Shown: positions 13,780 to 26,176, numbered from the stretch's first letter. The stretch: DNA of 64,000 bases from Larix kaempferi (GCA_027924585.1 BSBM01000096.1:8741501-8805500), one strand, 5' to 3'. A program made the numbers and translations. The notes: generated from the letters alone by a model not told the origin.

Positions 13780-14165
13780 GGAACACCTAACCTGATATCT
13801 AGGAAAAGTATCATTTTAATAATTCAATTCAAATCAAATCAAAATGAGAAAATAATAAGAAAAGAACCATTTTAATAATTCAAATCAAAATGATAAAAAA
13901 ATAGGAAAAGAACCATTTTAATAATTCAAATCAAAATGATAAAAAAATAGGAAAAGAACCATTTTAATAATTCAAATCAAATCAAAATGAGGAAAAAATG
14001 GAAAAGTACCATTTTAATAATTCAAATCAAATCAAAACGAGAAAAAAATAGGAAAATAACCATTTTAATAATTCAATTCAAACCAAAATGAGCAAAAAAA
14101 ATAGGAAAAGAACCATTTTAATAATTCAAATAAAATCAAATGAGAAAAAAATAAGAAAAGAACCA
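13780..14165. repeat. About 50-bp tandem repeat (aaccattttaataattcaaa)
   Basis: Seven to eight units of an A-rich block made of ccattttaataattcaaat, caaatcaaaatgag and an aaaaaataggaaaag spacer. Small indels in the A runs change unit length. Confidence 0.85.
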
Positions 14166-14440
14166 AAAGAAAATTCCAAATAATCTAATCTTTCAACGAC
14201 TAAACTACTCGCTCGAGGAATCTGGAAGGCGGCTACCCAGATTAAAAAATTCTAATCCAGAAGAACGTGGCCAAGACCTTCAAAAAAATAGGAAAAGAAC
14301 CAAGAGAAAATTCCAAATAATCTAATCTTTCAACGACTAAACTACTCTCTCGAGGAATCTGGAAGGTGGCTACCCAGATTAAAAAAAATCCAGACGAACG
14401 TGACCAAGACCTTAAAAATCGAGAAGGCGGCTCCTCCCAA
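14150..14440. repeat. About 125-bp direct duplication
   Basis: A block containing aattccaaataatctaatc, ctcgaggaatctggaaggcg and gaacgtggccaagacctt occurs twice in tandem, at about 14165-14290 and 14300-14420. The second copy lost a few bases in the A run. No gene is recognised. Confidence 0.8.
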
Positions 14441-14884
14441 ATCAAATAAATCTGACCCATAAGAACGCAGTACGTGGCAACCTTTTTGCCTCTCGTCTTA
14501 GAAGCATACCGTCCAGGTTTTCTTGATAGATATTTTCTGCAGTATATATATAATATTAACAAAACCTAGGAGCTTTATCGGGAGCAGGCGGGCAAGATTA
14601 AGTAGCTGGAGGTACACTGTTTATATAAAAATCAGCAAGCAAATCATTGATGAAATTCGTGGTGTAATTCGGATCTACAGTGACAATTGAGCGTCCCCTA
14701 AGGTGTAATTTTTTTTGTTTTATCTTAAATTTTTTACACATTAAGAAAAAAATTACCTCTCAAGAAATTGGATCCCTCTCTTTTAATTTTTTTAATTTTT
14801 CAATTTTTATTTTTGATAAGTTATGAATGAACATGAAATTTTTAATTACTTTTGATTTTTTATAAGTTATGAGCCAACATGAAA

Positions 14885-15150
14885 GGTAACGTGACAAACG
14901 TGACAAATGTTACAACATCTCCCCCATATTGGGTTGTAACGTAAAGTGACAAATGTGACAAACGTTACAACATCTCCCCCATACTTGGTTGTAACGTAAC
15001 GTGACAAACGTGACAAATGTGACATGTGACATGTGACATCCGTTACAGGATCTCCCCTATACTATTATTTTTTACATTTTATTACTTTTAAAAACGTTAC
15101 ATGTGACATGTAACATCCGTTACAGGATCTCCCCCATATTGAGTTGTAAG
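14885..15150. repeat. Tandem gttacaNNatctcccccata / gtgacaaacgtgaca array
   Basis: Four units carry gttaca(a/g)(c/g)atctcccc (near 14909, 14964, 15042 and 15119), separated by runs of gtgacaaatgtgaca. The core matches the punctuating element of the 12.9-13.4 kb array. Confidence 0.8.
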
Positions 15151-15650
15151 CACCTAGTTTACACTCGGTGCAAAAACATTAGTGTTCAAATACTTTTGTT
15201 ACATTAAAATGATAGCTTATACTTTAAAATAAAAAGTTAATTGACAATTTCAACTTTATACACTGAATAAGTGATCATCTAAATGTGTTTTGATTTTTTT
15301 TTAAATGAAAAATCAAATTTAGCCAGGAGCAATAATAAAATAAACTTACTATATAAGATAATTAAAACCTCTTGTGAATTATGTATAAAATAAGATAATA
15401 TTATTAAAAGAAAAGAAAAGTATACACATTAATTAAATAAACAACTATTTAATTCATCACAATTATTTTAAAAAACTTAATAAACCAAAACTACCATGTA
15501 ATTCAAATTTCAACTTTCACAACTACCATGTAATTCAAATTTCTAACTTTCACAAAAATATTATTGTTTAAACCTTCACTTTGTGCAAAGGCAATGGATC
15601 CACTAGCCTATTAAACCTTAGTAGAAATTATTGAAGCCTCCAAATCGATC

Positions 15651-15882
15651 AAAATTACCTTCAACCTGCAAGAGTCTTTAGGGCCTTCCGTGTGCTTTTT
15701 TCACAATTTAATTCCACTCTCAATATGATTTTATGCACAATCAAGTGCATAGCCCAAACAAATGATAAAAATTACCTTCAACTTGCAAGAGTCTTTAGGG
15801 CTTTCCCTGTGCTTTTTTCACAATTTAATTCCACTTTCAATATGATTTTATGCACAATCAAGTGCATAGCCCAAAAAAATGA
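15651..15882. repeat. 116-bp tandem duplication
   Basis: 15651-15766 and 15767-15882 are near-identical copies. Each begins aaaattaccttcaac and ends near agcccaaa(c/a)aaatga, with only a handful of substitutions. Confidence 0.9.
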
Positions 15883-17029
15883 GTAACCACGGGCTTAATT
15901 GGAAGATGAATAACCATAGGCTTAACTGGAAAAATTTGAAAGTTGTCGAAATGTAATGCCCTTGGAAACCTTCTACATGAAGTAGCTCTTCGGATGCCCT
16001 ACATAGAGAACTTGGCCAATCCGAAGTGTATTGGGAAAATTATTGTTTCTTTGCTAGAGGGACATGGCATTTGCAACACAGAGAATTTTGAACACATTGA
16101 CATAAAAAATCCCATCGCTGCGATACTTTTGTTGCATGTGTTCATCATCCATTTTACTAGCCATTCAAAAGTCGATGAACCACTAATAATTAATTATGAG
16201 AGCACCAAATTCCCATAAGAGTGTAGCTTTATAATTCGTTGCTAGAGTGATGAGCTAATATTATCTTTAAGTATAGCATTCTACGTGATAATTTTGGATT
16301 GAAATAAATATGTATATATAGGTAGGCGAATATTAAATATGAACATACAATTTACTACTCAAATGTGTAAATTTTGGCAAATATTATGATAAAAAACAAA
16401 TTTTATATAAATATAGGTGATATTAGAGACTAAAAATGATCAAATAGCGAATTTATTTTTCTAAAAAAACCCCCAAAAATATCCAATCGGTGAAATTTCG
16501 CCTTTAAAAATTACCCTAGATAGAACATACTTGTTTTTTCTCGTTTCAACAAACCTCAAGAAGAACTAAGCTTTGATTTCGGTTGTGAAGCTCTGGTGAA
16601 CAATATGTAGGATGAGAATTAAGGGGGCGTTGTCTTTGTTAATGAGATTCAAGGAACCGATCATCGTACTTTCATCACAAATAGACCAAAATGCGTTGTG
16701 TTTTTATTGAGCAATCCATTGATACCATCCATTTCAAGAACAATAAATGGAAAAAGAGCGGGATTGCAGACTACCTCAAATACTAATTGAATTATTTTAT
16801 TTGTTAACACAACTATGTCAATGCTTTTTGAGCAATTCTTTGTTAGTGTTCTTTTTGCATATGTTCAAGCCTTAAGGCTCTTGGATAATCGTGCTTAAAT
16901 GCATTCGGGGGATTGGGATTGTATTTTTAGTTATTTTTAATAAAAAGTATGTGTTTTCTTTGGAAAAAAAGGTAAGAAATGAAATGTATATTATTAATAT
17001 ATTTTTAATATTGAAATGAAACGTATATT
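15883..17029. other. No gene seen
   Basis: An open stretch at 15943-16218 lacks a proper ATG start and matches no family I recognise. The rest is AT-rich sequence leading to satellite array 2. Confidence 0.5.
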
Positions 17030-19002
17030 CATTATGCATATACAAGCCCTTCCGTATATGAGCAACTTTTGTATACGCATAGTGCATATACGGAAACTTT
17101 CATATATACAGAAGCTACCCATATATAGAAGCTTTTGTATATGCATTGCACATATACGGAAGTTCCTGTATATGTGCAACGCATATATGAAAGCTTTCAT
17201 ATATGCTAGCTTCCATGAAGTGCATCTGTATATGAGCAACACATATACGGAGGCTTCCATATATGCGCGATGCATATACAGACGCTTTTGTATATACGCA
17301 ATGCATATACAGAGGCTTCCATATATGCGCAATGCATATATAGAAGCCTCCATATATGCGCAGTGCATATACGGAAGCTTCCATATATGCTTTGCGCATA
17401 TACGGATGCGCTTCATGGAAGCGTGCATATATGGAAGCTTATGTATATGGAATGCGCATATACAGGCACTTCTATATATGTGCAGCTTCCATATATGAGC
17501 AATGCATTTACAGAAGCTTTAGTATATGGGAAACGCATATAAGCGCATATATGGAAGCACCTGTATATGCGTAGCACATATATGAAAGATTTTGTATATG
17601 CACGCATATGGGGAAGATTTTGTATTTGCATTGCGCATATACGGATGCGCTTCATATGGATGCGTCCATATACATATGCTTATGTATATGTGCTATGCAT
17701 ATACGAAAGCTTTCGTATATATGCACAATGCTTATATGGAAGCTTCCCCGTATGCACGCATATACGAAAGCTTCCATATATGTGTTGTGCATATAGAGGT
17801 GCTTCATATACAGATGTGCTTTTGTATATGCACTATGCATGTATGGATACACTTCATTGAAGCATGCATATACAGATGCTTCTATATATTTGTTTCACAT
17901 ATACAAAAGCTTCTGTGTATGAGCTACGCATATCTTGTATGTGTGCATATACAGAAGGTTTCGTATATGCGTTGTGCATATACAGGCACTTTCATATATG
18001 CATAGATTTTGTATATGTGCAGCACATATATGGAATCCTCTATATATGTGATGCCATACACGAAAGCTTTTGTAAATGCACTACACATATACGGAGGCGC
18101 CCTATGTGAGCAACATAGCGCATATACGAAAAATTTCATATATGCGCACTTCCATGAAGGGCATATGTATATGTGCAACAAAGATACAAAAGATTATGTA
18201 TATGTGCTACGCATATACCGAGGCTTCCATATATGCACTACACATATACTAAAGCCTTTGTATCTGCGTTTCTCATATATGGAAGCTTTCGTGTATGCAA
18301 AGAGCGTATACAGAAGCCTCCATATATGCGATGCGCATATATGAAGACTTATGTATATGCATTATGCATACAAGGAGGCTTTTGTATATGCATAGCGCAT
18401 ACATGGAGGTTTTCATATATGCACAACGCATATACAAAAGCTTTCATATATGCATAACGCATATACGGAAGCCTCCATATATGTGCAGTGCATATACGAA
18501 AGCTTATGTATAGGCATTGTGTATATACAGATACACTTCATGGAATCACACATATACGGAAGCTTTCATATATGTGATGTACATATACATGCACTTCCAT
18601 ATATGCACAACTTCCGTATATGTGCAGTGCATATATGGAAGCTTCTGTATATGGGAAGCAAATATACATAAGCTTTTGTATATATGTGTTGTGCATATAC
18701 AAAAGTTGCACATATATGGAAGCGCATGTATATCCGCAACACATATACAGAATATTTTGTATATGTGCACATACGGGGAAGCTTCTGTATATGCGTTGTG
18801 CATATACGGAAGCTTATGTATGTGCGTAGCAAATATACGGAAGAATCTGTATATGTACTCTTCCATGAAGCGCATCCATATATGCGCATCACATATACGG
18901 AAGCTTCTGTATATGTACTGTGCATATCGTAAGTATTTGTATATGCACACATACGGGGGTATATTTGATATGCATATATTTCCCGTATGTGTGCATATAT
19001 GG
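17030..19002. repeat. 31-bp palindromic satellite, array 2 (duplicate of 7424-9372)
   Basis: Same monomer family as array 1, and colinear with it. The irregular landmarks occur in the same order: acaggcccttttg, a ctacccatata unit, cttccatgaagtgcatc, ggatgcgcttcatggaagcg, gctttagtatatggg, ggttcatatggat. The duplicated part is about 1.95 kb in both. Array 2 stops abruptly at 19002, where pararetrovirus sequence begins. Confidence 0.85.
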
Positions 19003-19782
19003 AATACGCTAATACGCTCCAAGATCTTCAGCAATTTTTACAGCAATTCCACAAAACTTCAAAGCTTTATTATTCCATCATCAGCATCACATTACAGACT
19101 CATGTGTGGATTGGCTTCAAAGGGCGAAGCTCATCACCACAAACATAAACTCAGACTGAGTGCCTAGACACAATGTCGCTGGCCCATTTACCGTTCAGAA
19201 CTTCGCAGAGCAATGAACTTACTTGGAGGCTTCCTGGGGATTCAGTGATATGCCTAATAGCACACCTCACAGACTCGACATATTTTTACAGAGGTCGAAT
19301 CTTGGTCTTTTGATGCTGTATTATACCACAAGGGCAATCAGCAGAGCATACAACCTTCGGCTCTGGACACACTCTCTATGACTCGCAGAGCTTCCAACTA
19401 CTGGAGCAGCTCGGCTCTAGACCCCTAAGTTGCAGAGCTCTTAACTAGCTCGATGCACTAGACTCGAATGCCTAAATGAACTATGGGACCTTTCTTTTAT
19501 AGCACTCTAGCAGGTCATCCGGTTACCAAGAACAGGCACTAAGCAGTCAGAAGGAGGGAATACGGGGTAATGGTGGGACCCCACCATTATTATCTCGTCC
19601 GTTAAAGGCATCGCCATATGGGGATCCGGAAAGACAGGAAAGAAAAGTGGCCGACATATAGGGCCTACCATAAAGCATTACAATATTCGGGGAACAACAT
19701 CCTGAAAAATACAACTGTGGAGCTATAGTTACCGGCCCACCACGGCTTCAATTATTGAATGCAGGAAAATAAATATTTACAT
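19003..19782 (-). promoter_or_regulatory. Viral intergenic region, copy A (TATA 19495-19501, poly(A) signal 19066-19071)
   Basis: The minus strand reads TATAAAA, then about 430 nt later AATAAA in an aataataaagc context, then about 60 nt to the primer-site edge. This matches a pararetrovirus full-length-transcript promoter with its poly(A) signal in the terminally redundant region. Activity is unknown. Confidence 0.75.
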
Positions 19783-20706
19783 TTAATCTTTGGCAGAATA
19801 GCAAACACAAAACAGCTCCGGATTACCCGGAGGACCCACTGGCTGGCCGCCACAAGCACAATCAAAACCATCCTCTGCATAGAGGCATTCTTCTAACTCT
19901 CGTTGTTCAAGAAGAGAGTCAACGTCTTGGGAATCATCAAGCACAGCAGTATCTTCTTTGTACTCCGGAGGAGGGTATAACCATGTGCTGAAGCACTGTT
20001 CAATATCCGATCCATGCAGGACTTCATTCTTATCGATAATAAATTCACTGGAAAACATAGACTCAACCCGCAAGTCTAAAGGTAAAGTTCGCCGGTGTAT
20101 TTTTGTATCAAGACGGTTTCCTTTGCTGTCACGTTTGATATACTTTTGGGTGACGTGAACCATGTGTTCTAGCGGACTTTAACGGCCACCATGATGCTGT
20201 AACAAGAATTTAAACCATAAGTTATTTTGATCCGCTACCTGCATATCAGCTTCCATGTGCAATATAAAATTTGCACGGCGATCGATCCAATCAAGTCTGG
20301 GGCATAATTTATCCAAAAGGATTTCGGTCCAACCAGACCACTTCTTATTCCTGAGGTTTTCAGGGTTAGCACAAATGACTATTGACATCTGTTCTCTGCA
20401 GAACTGCAGAATCAAATTGTAGGATGTCCATGTGAGGTTTCCCTCACCAATGTCTACATACCATACCGGTCCATCCTTTTCATCGTTGCAGTCAACCCAC
20501 AACTCTTTGCATCTTCTGAGCTTCTCCTGAGCTTGGGAGAATCCTCGGAAAGCCGAACGTTCCCAGCGTTCCAAAATGTGCATTTTACAGGGATTCATCT
20601 GTATCTGCTTTATTAAAGTCAAACTGAGATATTTCTCAGCTGCATGGCGATCTGCATAGTCTAGAAGCTCTCTTCTATCACTGGGGGACAAAATTTCATC
20701 CCAAGG
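19783..20706 (-). pseudogene. Copy A C-terminal domain of polyprotein (unknown function)
   Basis: Two open pieces, 20179-20691 and 19783-20163. They are split by an in-frame stop (minus TAA read as tta at 20179-20181) just before the GPLEHT-like motif region. Contents: LSPSDRRELLDYADRH, a Trp-rich centre (WTSYNLILQF, WFKFLLQHHGG), and an acidic tail ending near a Cys-rich CACGGQPVGPPGNPELF. It follows RNase H in the same polyprotein. I recognise no family. Confidence 0.7.
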
Positions 20707-22218
20707 CTACATAAACAATGCATTGCAGGGCTCGAACCTGACATAATCAGGCTCTGTATATGCTGCTGGTGCTGGGCCTTTGCCCTTATCTTCTTTCTGA
20801 CCTAAGGAACTTGAACCAATAGAAAACATTTTCAAACTGATTGTTTCTTCTGGCTGCACAGTCTCACGAGTAAGCATGTCAGCAAGGCAATTAAGATAAC
20901 CTGGCTTATAAATAATTTCATTATCAAAATTTGAAAGCCAGATAAACCATTTGAGATTTCGGCTACTATTTTCAGCCATCAAGTTTTCATTCTTAAAGAT
21001 CCCTGGCATAATCTTTAAATCAGTTCTAATGATAAACTTAATAGGCTTTAAAAACAAAATGAAATGATTAACCGTTTTCTTCACAACAAAAATCTCGTTA
21101 TGACTACTCGGATAGTTAATCTAAGCAGCTTTGAAGGAACCAGATCCGTAGCCACATATGTTCTCTCTGCCATCAATCTTTTCCAACAGAACACCACCCC
21201 AAGTAGTGTTTGAAGCATCTGTCTCAATTACCAATTGACCATTACCCTGTGGCAGATGAAGGGCTGGTAATTCTTTAACTTTGGCCTTTATTGTTTGAAC
21301 CGCCAAAGTCATCTCATTTGACCAAGCAACAAGATTCTTTTTCAGATGCTGTTGCAGACAGGGGATGTCTATTGCTTGTCCTTTGTAGAAGGGCCTTATG
21401 TAATTCAGACTTCCCAGAAATCTCTGAAGCTGTGTCTTATCCAAAATATTATCTCGAAAATGCTCAAATGATTGCAACACATGTTGCTGCAAAACAACTT
21501 GTCCCTTTTTGATATGAAAACCTAGGAAATCCATTTATGTTTTTCCTATTTCCATCTTTGATTCAAAAAGGACCAAACCATGTTTAAAAACAAGATCATA
21601 GAAAAACTGAAGATGCTTAAGATGATCTTGAAGACTCTTTGAGCAGATTAAAATATAATCAATAAACACAACAATCCAAGGGATGTCTCTGAAGATATCC
21701 TCCATCCTTTTCTGAAACTCAGATGGAGCATTATTAATTCCGAAAGGAAAAATCTTCCACTTATATTGTCCATGAGGGACAACAAAGGTAGTTTTGAAGC
21801 GATCTTTTGCTTCAATGCCTATTTGATAGAACCCAGATTTTAGATCGAACTTGCTGAACACAGTGCAACCTACAATCTTCTGCAGCAACCTAGATTTATC
21901 AGGAAATGGGTATCTAACCTTTTGTAAGACAACATTGAGAGGTTTGAAGTTGACTACCAGGCGAGGCTTTCTTCTCTTCTGTTCTGAGTGTTTGTTTACA
22001 ACAAACGCTCTGCAGGCCCATGGACTCTTAGATGGCTCAATCAAGCCTTTTTGCAATAGCTCCTGTATTTCTTTTGAACAAAACTCCCTTTCAGAGGGAC
22101 TCATTAATCAAGCTGAAGCTTTCATGGGTTTTATTTTCTGAAGTGGATCAAAGGGTAGAGAAAGAAAATATTTCTCTCGAGTCCCAAATACACTGGGACT
22201 CTCTGAACAACAATCTTT
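20707..22218 (-). pseudogene. Copy A RT and RNase H
   Basis: RT occupies 22104-21535 with FSKFDLKSGFYQI and FIDYILICSK, where the second catalytic Asp of the FIDD box is Tyr, so the active site is dead. A GAA-to-TAA stop lies at 21535-21537. RNase H starts in the next open piece (ETDASNTTWGGVL), is cut by TAG at 21121-21123, and resumes at 21084-20707 with FIIRTDLK and YKPGYLNCLADML. The lead-in is preceded by TAA at 22219-22221, shared with B and C. Confidence 0.9.
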
Positions 22219-22360
22219 TTAAAAATTTTCTTTTATTGCTGCCAAGGCTTTATCTCCATGAACTTCTGCATATGCTATGCAGCGATCCATTTTATTTAAA
22301 TTTACTGACTTGACAGGACTGACTGGCGCAACATGAATGGGCTTGCACTTATTTACAAGA

Positions 22361-23464
22361 CTAAAACTTAAAGGCTACTGGACTGACTTTACAAGAGAAA
22401 ACCATTTTGTTTGTATCAATGAAAAATGGACTGACCTTTTGCAGAAACTCTGAACCTAATACACAATCTTCTTTTAAGACATCTAATCTAAACAAAGATA
22501 AATTACTCTTGACACCAGATAGCTGTACAGGGAAATGCTTAACCTTTCCAGATAATGACACAGGGGAACCTTCAATGGCAGAGCCAAACTCTCGACTCTT
22601 TTCCCAATAAAACTGCGGAATGACATTTCCTTTTGCAAGGTTAAACTGACAACCAGAATCAATTAAACATTGCACAGAATAAGTTTTGAAATCAGGTGGA
22701 CAGAACTGTAAAGATATGAACAATTTGGGACCAGATAGAGCACCTAACAGATTAGTACTCTTAGACTGCAGAGACTGTGGAGGAGTTGAAGAAGGTGACT
22801 CTTCTTTATTTTCAGGATTGAAATAGGCTCTTTCAATTTGTTTGGATAATTCCTCATCTGCCGACTGATCATTCTCTGGAACCAAAGCAGATATCATATT
22901 TTTCAAATCATCTATTTCTTTGATCATTAGTTTAAGCTTATCTTGCTTTTCTCTAAGCTGGAGCCTTAAAAGCTTTTCTTTGTCTCTTCTATGGGATTGT
23001 CTATCCTCATGGCTACCTGGATAATCGTGATAGATCTCAGCAAGGTTATAATAGGAAGACAGAGTATGAGAAGAGATGGGCTTTTTACCTTTGTCAGGTT
23101 TCAATGTTTCAAGCTGTTTTTGCAGTCTGGTCTTTTCTTCTCTTAATTCTGTTCTCTCATGGTGTCTGTACACGGGGATAAGAGAAAGCTGGAGATCAAT
23201 GTGAGCAATATGTTTTTCTATTTGATGGGAGGAAGATCTGGATGGAGATCTGGAAAAAATGTACAATGAGAAATCAAAGTCAGGTAAGCTACTACACCCC
23301 CGTAAATGTGCATCCGAACTGGAATCAGACTCAGAGGACGAGCTGGAGGAAGGAGGATCACATTTAGTTAAAACAGGAGGTTCATAATCAAAATCTGTAC
23401 AAGAATCAGAAGAATCATCATCAGGAAGATAAACTACTTCACCAGAGGGTTTGGGAGAAATTTT
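22361..23464 (-). pseudogene. Copy A linker and aspartic protease
   Basis: Open frame through a Ser/Asp-rich stretch (SSSSSSESDSSSD), a charged coiled-coil (KEKLLRLQLREKQDKLKL) and the retropepsin active site CLIDSGCQFN. An 11-bp deletion near 22398 (loss of cccaagactgt) shifts the frame and ends it at 22361. At its 5' edge the frame is fused directly to the capsid-leader region, because the segment encoding coiled-coil plus capsid and zinc knuckle is missing. Confidence 0.85.
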
Positions 23465-23832
23465 GTTTAATTTTTTGGCATGCTTGACAGGCAGCATGTT
23501 GGCCTCTATGTTCAGAAGATGAAATTTGTACAGAAGACTCATTTACAGGAGTAGAAAAAGAAAACTCATCTGCAGAGGCTTTACTGGCTTGCTTGGACAA
23601 GGCTTGTAGTCTCTCATTATTATAGGAGGAGATAGAAGCAGATTTTATCAATGGAGGATTGAATCTCTGAGTGGGAAAATCTTGGGGTACACGGAAGGAA
23701 CTCGAAGCTTCATCAAAGATAAGAGGTTGATGGGTGAAAGAAGCAGCAATTCTTTCTCCGTTCCTTAACTCAAAATATTTCATTTCCCAAGATTGAGGAT
23801 AGTTGATACCAGTCCAATTGAAAGTAATAGGT
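23465..23832 (-). pseudogene. Copy A capsid-leader region
   Basis: Carries the conserved block ITFNWTGINYPQSWE...HQPLIFDEASSSF and the Cys motif HAACQACQK, normally located between the movement-protein domain and the coiled-coil. The upstream movement-protein part is absent because the monomer begins here, at the junction with copy B. Confidence 0.8.
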
Positions 23833-24601
23833 ATGCTCCAGGATGTTAAGCAATTTTTACAGCAATTCCACAAAACTTCAAAGCTTTATTATTCCATCAT
23901 CAGCATCACATTACAGACTCATGTGTGGATCGGCTTCGGAGGGCGAAGCTCGTCACCACAAACACAAACTCAAACTGAGTGCCTAGACACAATGTCGCTG
24001 GCCCATTTACCGTTCAGAACTTCACAAATTGATGAACTTACTTGGAGGCTTCCTAGGGATCCAGTGATATGCCTACTAGCATACCTCACAGACTCGACAT
24101 ATTTTTACAGAGGTCAAACCTTGGTCTTTTGAAGCTATATTATACCACAAGGGCAATCAGCAGAGCATGCAACCTTCGGCTCTGGACAGACTCTCTATGA
24201 CTCGCAGAGCTTCCAACTACTGGAGCAGATCAGCTCTAGACCCCTAAGTTGCAGAGCTCTTAACTAGCTCGATGCACTAGACTCGAATGCCTAAATGAAC
24301 TATGGGTCCTCTCTTTTATAGCACTCTAGCAGGTCATCGGGTTACCGAGAACATGCACTAAGCAGTCAGAAGGAGGGAATCTGGGGTAATGGTGGGACCG
24401 CACCATTATTATCTCATCCCTTAAAGGTAGCGCCATATGGGGACCCGGACCGACAGACAAGACAAGTGGCCAACATATAGGGCCTACCATAAAGCATTAA
24501 AAGATTCGGGGAACAGCATCCCGACAAATACAACTGTCAAGCTATTGTTACCGGCCCACCATGGCTTCAATTATTGAATGCAGGAAAATAAATATTTACA
24601 T
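23833..24601 (-). promoter_or_regulatory. Viral intergenic region, copy B (TATA 24314-24320, poly(A) 23885-23890)
   Basis: Same layout as in copy A: TATAAAA then AATAAA about 430 nt downstream on the minus strand. The extreme 3' end is altered (atgctccaggatgttaagc instead of the usual ctccaggatcttcagc). Confidence 0.75.
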
Positions 24602-26176
24602 TTAATCTTCGCCAAAATGGAAAACACAAAACAGCTCCGGATTACCAGGAGGACCTACTGGCTGGCTGCCACAAGCACAATAAAAACCATCCTCTGCATA
24701 GAGGCATTCTTCTAACTCTCGTTGTTCAAGAAGAGAGTCAACATCTTGGGAATCATCAAGCACAGTAGTATCTTCTTTGTACTCAGGAGGAGGGTATAAC
24801 CATGTGCTGAAGCATTGTTCAATATCCAATCCATGCAGGACTTCATTCTTCTCGCCAATAAATTCACTGGTAAACATAGACTCAACCCGCAAGTCTAAAG
24901 GTAAAGTTCATCGGTGTATTTTTGTATCAAGACGGTTTCCTTTGCTGGCACGTTTGATATACTTTTAGGTGACATGAACCGTGTGTTCTAGCGGACTATA
25001 ACGGCCACCATGATGCCGTAACAAGAATTTAAACCATAAGTTATTTTGATCCGCTACCTGCATATCAGCTTCCATGTGCAATATAAAATTTGCACGGCGA
25101 TCGGTCCAATCAAGTCTGGGGAAGAATTTATCCAAAAGGATTTCGGTCCAACTAGACCACTTCTTATTCCCGAGGTTTCCAGTGTCAGCACAAATGACTA
25201 TTGACGTTTGTTCTCTGCAGAACTGCAGAATCAAATTGTAGGATGTCCATGTAAGGTTTCCCTCACCAATGTCTACATACCATACCGGGCCATCCTTTTC
25301 ATCGTTGCAGTCAACCCACAACTCTTTGCATCTTCTGAGCTTCTCTTGAGCTTGGGAGAATCCTCGGAAAGCCGAACGTTCCCAGCGTTCCAAACTGTGC
25401 AGTTTATAGGGATTCATTTGTATCTGCTTTATTAAAGTCAAACTGAGATATTTCTCAGCTGCATGGCGATCTGCATAGTCTAGAAGCTCTCTTCTGTCAC
25501 TGGGGGACAAACTTTCATTCCAGGGCTTCATAAACAATGCATTGCGGGGCTCGAACATGACATAATCAGGCTCTGTATATGCTGTTGGTGCTGGGCCTTT
25601 GCCCTTATATTTTTTCTGACCTGAGGAACTTGAACCAACAGAAAACATTTTCAAACTAACTGTTTCTTCTGGCTGCACAGTGTCACGAGTAAGCATGTCA
25701 TTAAGGCAATTAAGATAACCTGGCTTATAAATAATTGCATAATCAAAATTTGAAAGCCAGATAAACCATTTGAGAATTCGGCTACTATTTTCAGCCATCA
25801 AGTTTTCATTCCTAAAGATCCCTGGCATAATCTTTAAATCAGTTCTAATGATAAACTTAACAGGCTTTAAAAACAAAATGAAATGATTAACCGTTTTCTT
25901 CACAGCCAAAATCTCTTTATGACTACTCGGATAGTTAAGCTCAGCATCTTTGAAGGAACCAGATTCGTAGCCACATATGTTCTCTCTGCCATCAATCTTT
26001 TCTAACAGAACACCACCCAAGGTATTGTTTGAAGCATTTGTCTCAATTATCAATTGACCATTACCCTGTGGAAGATGAAGGCCTGGTAATTCTTTAACTT
26101 TGGCCTTTATTGTTTGAACCGCCAAAGTCATCTCATTTGACCAAGCAATAGGATTCTTTTTCAGACGTTGTTGCAT
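24602..26176 (-). pseudogene. Copy B RNase H fused to C-terminal domain
   Basis: The frame at 24965-26176 is open for 403 codons, from the RNase H lead-in (ETNASNNTLGGVL, where the first catalytic Asp is Asn) through RTDLK and YKPGYLNCLNDML and on into the unknown C-terminal domain, ending at HHGGRYSPLEHTVHVT. This shows directly that the extra domain belongs to the pol polyprotein. TAA at about 24965 and TGA at 24908-24910 separate a last piece (24602-24892) with the DSQDVDSLLEQRELEE tail. Confidence 0.85.

Larger units (their letters stand above)
19003..23832 (-). mobile_element. Endogenous caulimovirid monomer A (internally deleted)
   Basis: The leftmost and shortest monomer of the concatemer. 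Viral 5' to 3' runs right to left: start of the capsid-region leader, then a junction removing the coiled-coil and capsid/zinc-knuckle region, protease, RT, RNase H, C-terminal domain and the promoter/poly(A) region. Its 3' end is joined to satellite DNA exactly at the base before the primer-binding-site position. Its 5' end joins monomer B at about 23832. All reading frames are broken. Confidence 0.9.

Noticed and set aside
15943-16218. 91-codon open stretch as a gene
   Set aside because: No ATG at the start, no recognisable family, and the flanking DNA is non-coding.
6905-19002. CRISPR-like array
   Set aside because: Units are contiguous, diverged and palindromic, with no unique spacers, in plant nuclear DNA.
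23440-23480. Copy A capsid deletion as a spliced, retrotransposed RNA
   Set aside because: Breakpoints lack GT/AG signals and sit in an A/T microhomology, so a DNA or template-switch deletion is simpler.
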